Assembly (NCBI GenBank): GCA_963662155.1
Contig: OY759265.1
Coordinates: 11,757,429 to 11,821,428, forward strand
Reading direction: 5' to 3'
Source: Lamellibrachia columna
Lineage: Eukaryota > Annelida > Polychaeta > Sabellida > Siboglinidae
DNA: 64,000 nucleotides
Positions 59,357 to 64,000 of the stretch are shown here, one piece after another; positions within the stretch are counted from its first letter, which is position 1; each line of letters begins with the position of its first letter. The notes under the pieces were generated by a model that worked only from the letters and a program-made list of their open reading frames with translations, was not told the origin of the DNA and did no database searches. The translations under genes were made by a program, and so were the position numbers.

Positions 59357-62300
59357 AAGCAAGGACAGTACTTGTTACTCATGTATCAATTCTGTTGCAG
59401 AATTATTTGTTACTTACAATTACATTTGATTCAATATTAAGAAAGATTCAATACTTGTACCCATCACAATGACTAGGACAAATTATTTTGGACCTCGACA
59501 TGACTTATTGCAGACGTTTTAAAAAGGAATGCCTTGTCAGGGATAGAATTTAGTGGGGGCCAGCTGGACCCCACTTTCCAGAATCTAGGGGTCTACCACC
59601 AAAACTGGTGGCCCAAAGCTGTTTGCATGAAGAAAGTCATAATATAAATTTGACTGACTAGCCATTTTAAATTATATCCTTAATCGAATAACTAATAAAA
59701 TAAAAAACTATTCTGGCCAATCTCGTGGACATGAACTACCAGGACAGGGATGAAAATTAAAATGTTTAATTTCCGACTGAAAATTACCCATGAAGTTCTG
59801 AAATCTTTGCGACAGTATTGCCAGTGAAATAATAACTACAAAAATCTAGAACAATTATCAACCAAAAAAAACGTCCAAGAATACAACTGAGAAAACAATA
59901 CCTTTGAGTGACAATAAGTCATTGTCAGAACTTCACAGAACTTCAGAAGCAGCTATATATTTCATTCACCAATCAGTCACATTATCATAACTTACAAACA
60001 TTAAATAATAAAGGTATAGGAAGAATGTCAGTCCACCAACAGTGTTTGACTCTGGCAGAGGACAGTAACTGTATGAAATCTAAATGCCGATCCCAGGCCA
60101 ATGTATAATTTGATTGTCATAATGCAACCTTCTTGCCCTTGGTTTGGATATTTCTTCCCGATAATCTTTCTTCCCATTTGTAGCGTGTTCAACCAATGCT
60201 AAACAACCATCCATACTATCATTGTTATCTCCATAGTGTCTTCCCTGGCTGCCTGACACATCACATTTGCGATATAATCAGGCAAATGTTCAATTACTTT
60301 ATCTGTTTTTCCTTAATAAAACAATAAAATCAATAGCACATTCAGAAAATCGCCATGTGCTCAGCTAGCCGCTAAAATATATTGCAGCCACTGATTGGTT
60401 GCTCGGTCGTCAATCAGCCAATAATAACGTGTTTTGCATCGGATACATGTTTTTCATATTTTCTTTCTTATTGTCAATTAGTTGACCAAATTAACTGCTG
60501 ACCAATCAAATTTAAGCTTTCTCAGCTCTTGTGTCAGCTTCAATGGCAGCTCACAAATGGGTGTTTACCTTATGAAGTACAACGAACTTTTGACTTTCAT
60601 AAAATGAAGACATCACTGGTAATGCCTCTTTGTGGGATTCATAAAATAAAGTAGTTCACACTGTGTTGTGCCTTAGAGACACACTGATATCATAGTTTTT
60701 GGTAAAATTTCAGGGGCCAGCTGGAACCCCCAGATTCAGAACTATAGGGGGTCTGGCATTGAATGTATGGACCCACAGACCCCCGCTAAATTCGAACCTT
60801 GTGAATCATATTATACATATATATATCTTGCATGACTCCACCGTGTATACCATAAAAATTAGCTGTTTGGAGTCTGGGGGCTGTGAACTTAAGAAAACAG
60901 TGTGAAACATTTAATATCTGGATGACCATAAGTGATTGCCTGGTCATAACTGTCCCAGTGTGGCAGGGTACCTCCCCCCACCCCTAGATAGATATCTTTC
61001 CCCCACAGGGGGGGGAGATACCTTAGGGTATCTCCCCCCACCCTGGATATCTTACTCCCCCCTTTATAAATGTGTATGTGTATGTCTGTTCTTATGCAAG
61101 AAAGTTCATAATTAGCAAATATGAGTCAGAATAATATCTACTATGTTACACTGCAAGAAAATTATGTGTGTTTGTGTTTACTTCATTATAAATTTACGAA
61201 TGAATGAATATGAAGTGATTCCTGAGTTAATCATGATATAAGTCTCATCAAGGCACTGAGTTAATCATGGTCAGATGCCTCAACAACACACAGCTCTTCT
61301 CAAGGCACTGAGGTATCAATACAAGTTTCTAGGACCCGCCTTTGTTTAGTGGCTTTGACAATTTGTCCTCGTAATATAGTTTATTATTTATTTTGTTGGG
61401 TAACCACACACAATACGCAATAACTAAATCTTTTCACCCACTTCACAGAAATCATTTGATCCCAAGCTTTTCAAGTGATTTTTTGAATAAATGTTGCTTT
61501 TTATCACATTAACCAGAACACGTATTTGTGTTGTAAAAATGTTATATGAACACCACTTTAATTTAAATTGACATATGAACTAGTATGCACCAAAAAGTTT
61601 GACTTTAAAAAACTATTTAATGCAGCTAGCCATCATGAAGATGAAACATGCAATGCAACTGTAACTGTGTTGCAGGTAAAGATGTTCAAGTCATCACATG
61701 CATCGTGGAAAGAAAACAGAAATTTGTTTGATAAGAGTAGACACTTAATGTATTAATGTACTCAAGTTTCTGACTTATTTTAAATGTGACTTTTTCTGAT
61801 AATTACAAGTTATTACATTATGAAAGTGATAGCTGATACCCCTGATAGACACTTAATGTAATATTTTTTTTCTTGTGGGCGTGCAATTTGTGTGATAAGA
61901 GTAGACACTTAATGCATTGATGTAATCAAGTTGGTGAATGGTTTTGTATGAGATTTTGTTGTGATAGTTGCAAGTAATGAAAGCCTGATTTTGTGATTTA
62001 TCGCATGTGAACTCTTGTGATAATTGTAAGTTATTACATGATGAAATTTATAATAAATATTGATTTAATTGCACCATGTTCTCGATTTTAGTTGTGGGGG
62101 AAAATAGTTTTGAGTCAAGACAACTTGGGTATTGGGAGGGGGGTAAGATATCCAGGGTGGAAGATATACTGTTACACCAGACCCATCAAATGCGGCTGGG
62201 TAGCCACAACATTTGAGTACATACATCAACACCGGGTAGGTTATTATGAGGATGATAATATTGTAATAGGTTTTCAAGTCATTAATTAAGATATAACACC

Positions 62301-62993
62301 ACAAGATGTTACTGGAGGGACAAGGCATCTCAATTATTCTGTCAACACATAGATCAACACAGATGACTTCTGGCAATACTGTTATAAACTGACAACCTGT
62401 GGAAGAGACTGATTTGCTGTGCTCAGGTGTCTGGGACAGATGCCAGGGCCGGGAATTTAATCAGCAAATATGAAAGAGGGAAGTTATCCTTCCTGTGGCC
62501 CAAGGTGCCTGATTTTCATTTCTACCACATCGTAATATAGGATGCACTACATTAATAAATAATGACTCATAGCCTAGGAGTAAATAAACAATAAGTTCCA
62601 CTGAGTTGCATAAATCATTTAAAACATCTTTTTGGCTATGGGCAACATTTTGCCAGGTCTGTCACTGTAAGGTATTAGCACTAATATTATTTCAGGTGCA
62701 ATAAAATGAGGTTAATTAGGTTTACACTGGTTTACATTTACACATTCATATTGATATAGTTAAATCAATCAAAGGCAGCGAGGGGCAAAGCTAACCTACT
62801 AATCTAATGTAATGACAGTAATGTCAATGGCAATGCGTGTGTTGAACTATTAATAATTCTACCCACCTCCGTTGAACTTCACCCAAACAAACAGAAATAA
62901 GGCCATGCCAACCCATTGGAACAACAGCGCCTTCCGCAGGGGCCTTGGTATCTTCTGAGTTAGTGTCCATATCAACCGGCTGCGGAACGTCAT
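48174..62993 (-). CDS. FAM151: FAM151/menorin family protein, 4 coding exons, 531 aa
   Basis: Exons 62867-62993, 56957-57115, 50496-50719 and 48174-49259 join in phases 1, 1 and 0. Residues 1-42 hold a basic segment and one hydrophobic anchor (ALLFQWVGMALFLFVWVKF), so it is probably a type II membrane or secreted-side protein. Residues 70-310 are a DUF2181/menorin domain: EITWLHGVNS (H82, N85), MIEGDILLRG (E102, D104), IMAHPPDVDSD (H123), GLKLDFKSIEAV (K148, D150, K152), GWTNGW and VFYDLSAKLAAEF. The polar residues sit like those of PLC/GDPD-type barrels, to which this family has been related; catalysis is not proven. Residues 320-531 form a further domain rich in beta-type sequence. Menorin acts in dendrite branching in C. 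elegans and Fam151b in mouse retina. The start is the first ATG after an in-frame TAG at 63105-63107. Confidence 0.92.
49260..50495. other. FAM151 intron 3
   Basis: AT-rich intron with a degenerate reverse-transcriptase end at 50240-50430 and otherwise nothing recognisable. Confidence 0.6.
50240..50430 (-). pseudogene. Very degenerate reverse-transcriptase C-terminus
   Basis: Minus-strand reading gives TFSDAAPTL, a stop, then NSPLIGS and IIAFRHQLNITCLNS, a decayed form of the 'FSVAAPTLWNSLP ... FK..LKTYLF' end of non-LTR elements. Confidence 0.45.
50496..50719 (-). CDS. FAM151: FAM151 exon 3
   Basis: Residues 96-170 hold the most conserved DUF2181 motifs: YMMIEGDILLRGQ, LEAIMAHPPDVDSD and GRGLKLDFKSIEAVELSLGK. 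Acceptor CTTGTTTCAG, donor AAG|GTAGCC, phase 1 to 0. Confidence 0.93.
50829..51530. mobile_element. Probable non-autonomous hAT-like element
   Basis: CAGGGCTTGACATTTGCCTG at the left and, inverted, AAGGTTTGACATTTTATTTG at the right; the arms also share the 'GACAAGT/ACTTGCC' neighbourhood. No target duplication found. An internal plus ORF (51126-51383) is of unknown meaning. Confidence 0.4.
52183..52270. repeat. 26-bp tandem repeat, 3 copies
   Basis: AGCCAGTACAAGTGACATTA plus ACACGT, three perfect units and a partial one. Confidence 0.9.
52425..52706. mobile_element. Truncated copy of the 58.2-kb hAT-type element
   Basis: Matches 58295-58575 almost base for base (GTGCGCACACTTGTGTAGCT, ACCAGATAGCCTGA, GTCTTCCAGA.GAAGTATCTT). 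Both termini are missing. Confidence 0.85.
52985..53625. repeat. AT-rich DNA with repeated CACACGTAATacAAATTTCC motifs
   Basis: The phrase TCACACACGTAAT and its variants recur five or more times in both orientations at irregular spacing. It is probably an old repeat of unknown type. Confidence 0.4.
53838..54003. repeat. 32-bp tandem repeat, 5 copies
   Basis: Unit CTATATATGTACAGTGTGGT plus CTGGTCTGTACA. The plus ORF here is a repeat translation. Confidence 0.93.
54447..54682. repeat. 40-bp tandem repeat, 6 copies
   Basis: Unit GTGTCTAGGCAAGCAGTACA plus GAGCATTACATGGGGCGGG, ending 30 bp before the element at 54713. Confidence 0.93.
54713..56249. mobile_element. pogo/Tigger-like non-autonomous element, 1537 bp
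   Basis: TA|CAGTCGAACCTTGCTATTAA at the left; inverted CAGTCGAACCTCGGTTTACG with TA at the right (56250-56251). CAGT.GAACCTCG ends and TA duplication are typical of pogo/Tigger elements. A SINE is nested at 55008-55262, and a segment (GGCGATCATCT ... TACTGGTCACTGTG) occurs twice, 55290-55475 and 55820-56030. No transposase remains. Confidence 0.75.
55008..55262 (-). mobile_element. tRNA-derived SINE, full length, nested
   Basis: On the minus strand it begins GGGGCGCGATAGCATACCGG with a B-box-like GGTTTCAAATC and ends in GATACCGTGCTATATAAG then an AT tail. Same family as 24527-24742. Confidence 0.78.
56957..57115 (-). CDS. FAM151: FAM151 exon 2
   Basis: Residues 43-95: linker FLPSFFSGVTQRPLSG, then DLLDHFPQPHYDGSEITWLH and GVNSRTAMQQVLK, the start of DUF2181. 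Acceptor GTTCCACAG, donor AAAG|GTAGGT, phase 1 to 1. Confidence 0.9.
57529..57777 (+). CDS. Possible small gene, 82 aa, unknown
   Basis: Clean ATG-to-TAA frame with protein-like composition and balanced codon use: MTPDAFFVNVNKSSVPMIVP, then SFVTLVEIHNVDVPVASN and an acidic end DFEIESDSGSDSHT. An AATAAA lies near 58143. It is antisense in FAM151 intron 1. No family recognised; it may be part of an old mobile element. Confidence 0.35.
   Translation: MTPDAFFVNVNKSSVPMIVPEQSDSASFVTLVEIHNVDVPVASNRDATVLSALSPTAGTPQWPRVIAVDFEIESDSGSDSHT
58213..59047. mobile_element. Non-autonomous hAT-type element, 835 bp, with 8-bp target duplication
   Basis: Ends CAGGGTTGTTTGATTTAAAT and, inverted, CAGGGTTGACAAAAATCATG. 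Perfect duplication TGTGTAGG at 58205-58212 and 59048-59055. An 8-bp duplication and CAGGG ends define hAT. Subterminal regions are rich in ATTTAAATCA. No transposase. A second copy of its interior is at 52425-52706. Confidence 0.88.
59062..59232. repeat. GGGCCAATAATGGCT repeats
   Basis: Three imperfect units with GGCCAATAATGG at spacings of about 45-60 bp, just beside the hAT element. Confidence 0.55.
59304..59356. repeat. (GTGC)n tetranucleotide microsatellite
   Basis: About 13 perfect GTGC/GCGT units, a CpG-rich island in AT-rich DNA. Confidence 0.95.
59539..60803. mobile_element. Candidate hAT-like element with GGGGGCC ends
   Basis: Left CAGGGATAGAATTTAGTGGG then GGCCAGCTGG; right, inverted, CAAGGTTCGAATTTAGCGGG then GGTC. 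A direct near-copy of GGGGCCAGCTGGA..CCC also lies at 60715. No target duplication seen. Confidence 0.45.
60975..62170. mobile_element. Candidate inverted-repeat element near 61-62 kb
   Basis: CCACCCTGGATATCTTACTC (61036 on) is matched inverted by GTAAGATATCCAGGGTGG (62149-62166), with C/G runs next to both. GATAAGAGTAGACACTTAAT occurs twice inside (61731 and 61895). Class unknown. Confidence 0.4.
62867..62993 (-). CDS. FAM151: FAM151 exon 1 (start, membrane anchor)
   Basis: Encodes MTFRSRLIWTLTQK and the transmembrane stretch, ending KFNG. Donor GGAG|GTGGGT, phase 1. The open frame extends upstream without an ATG (only TTG) to a TAG at 63105, so the ATG at 62993 (G at -3) is the likely start. 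Confidence 0.85.
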
Positions 62994-63800
62994 GACGTTG
63001 CTTCCGTCATCCGTCGCGTCTTTATCTTCGTTGGCGTTTTGCAATTTGTACGCAATCGTCTCCCTTTCATCGACGTGATCTCGTTCTATAATTCGATCTC
63101 GGTACTATATGTCACCGTGTACGATTATAACATTCGTGACACCACTTTCGATACCATCCGTTGACATGTACAGCGTGTTTGCTAAAATGCAAGCACTGCA
63201 ATGTTTGTTCCGTGGTCCTGTTACAAAATGTCCAGGCATGCGGTGTTTGCTAGACGAATTTCACTTGATTTTGGAAGCCGGGTATTCACATGAAGCATAC
63301 TCTGCTACCAAAGACGCTGACGCCAACGCCTAAACTCGCCAAGACAACTACTACCTGTCTATTGACACTTCGACGTATGTTGACTGCAGACAATAAAGAT
63401 GTGCAGTTTCCGGCCAAAGCATTTCACGGTCGAATGGCTGCGCAACACCCAAACGCCCGGGCCACAAAAGCGCCCTTCCGCAAAACGCGCGCCGTTAGAA
63501 GTTGACCGAAAACGATTATTCGCAGGAAGCACAAATTATGGTACATTAATACATAGGCCATAACCCGTAGTATATTTGAAATCTTTTGAATTCTAATTTG
63601 TTCTAGAGTCAGTGTTTCGATATAATTATATGTTACATAGCTTGAAACAGAGTTAGATTATGAATCCTATGATAAATGTTGCTATATTTGGGATGTTGAT
63701 GACGATAATAATGATGATGATACTACCTACACATTTTGTACTCACAACAAACCTTATAAAAACCCATATGGCACTATCGCCGCCAGGTATGACAGCATAT
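62994..63800. promoter_or_regulatory. 5' flank and likely promoter of FAM151
   Basis: Upstream of the FAM151 start, the DNA from about 62920 to 63520 is clearly richer in CG dinucleotides than the rest, fitting a promoter region. Plus ORFs at 63109-63333 and 63290-63505 lie here; a divergent gene cannot be excluded but is not supported. Confidence 0.4.
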
Positions 63801-63804
63801 CAGG

Positions 63805-64000
63805 CTCACCTTTAATGTTTAAAGGCATGCCTTTAATTAATTAAAGGCATGCCTTTAATTAATTAAAGGCATGCCTTTAATTATTTAAATACGCGTATGT
63901 AAAGTTAAAGGCGTGGTTGTAACATTAAAAGCATGCCTTTAATTAATTAAATGCGCGTATGTAATGTTAAAGGCATGCTTTTAATTAATTAAGTACGCGT
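63805..64000. repeat. Palindromic AAAGGCATGCCTTTAATTAA array, runs off the window
   Basis: The 14-bp palindrome AAAGGCATGCCTTT alternates with TTAATTAATTAA and ACGCGTATGT spacers, six copies or variants up to the last base. Confidence 0.9.

Noticed and set aside
63109..63505. Divergent plus-strand gene upstream of FAM151 (74- and 71-aa ORFs)
   Set aside because: Only short overlapping frames in a CG-rich promoter-like region, with no recognisable domain or splice structure.

Overview
The window is genomic DNA of an animal. Two multi-exon genes lie on the minus strand, split by GT-AG introns of 0.1 to 9 kb and embedded in AT-rich sequence full of minisatellites, microsatellites, tRNA-derived SINEs, broken non-LTR retrotransposons and short inverted-repeat DNA transposons. 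There is no prokaryotic organisation. The species cannot be fixed from the sequence. The best hint is that three minisatellites overlap splice junctions of one gene, a habit I remember being described in amphioxus (Branchiostoma) genes under the name 'mirages'. I therefore lean towards amphioxus, with another marine invertebrate as the alternative.

Gene 1 (2572-41355, minus) was rebuilt here as 26 coding exons whose phases all agree, giving an 892-residue protein. It starts with leucine-rich repeats closed by an LRR-cap segment (about residues 17-145), continues with a long alpha-helical region (about 210-510), and ends in an acidic, serine-rich, probably disordered tail (about 545-892). I cannot assign it to a named family. 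Two small exons (10 and 23) had no ORF of their own and were found from phase gaps. A third gap is solved only by a GC-AG intron after exon 17.

Gene 2 (48174-62993, minus) is a FAM151/menorin family gene of four coding exons (531 residues). It has an N-terminal membrane anchor, one DUF2181 (menorin) domain and a C-terminal domain of about 210 residues. The two genes lie head to tail: the start of gene 1 is 6.8 kb beyond the stop codon of gene 2. That gap holds retrotransposon fragments and a 1.35-kb (CA)n-type satellite. Nothing suggests that the two genes work together.

Most of the rest is mobile or repetitive DNA. Elements with good boundaries are a TTAA-flanked piggyBac-type element (19111-20018), a TA-flanked 932-bp element (21671-22602), a TTA-flanked 294-bp MITE (25026-25319), a degenerate MULE with FLYWCH-like sequence and inverted ends (34269-36003), a pogo/Tigger-like element with a nested SINE (54713-56249), and an hAT-type element with a perfect 8-bp target duplication (58213-59047). 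Non-LTR retrotransposon pieces lie near 8.2-9.6, 17.0, 23.6, 33.9, 44.5, 45.2 and 50.3 kb. Tandem arrays are placed throughout the introns. The most striking are three arrays of about 71-73 bp units that copy the donor of exon 22, the acceptor of exon 20, and the acceptor plus first 25 bases of exon 13.
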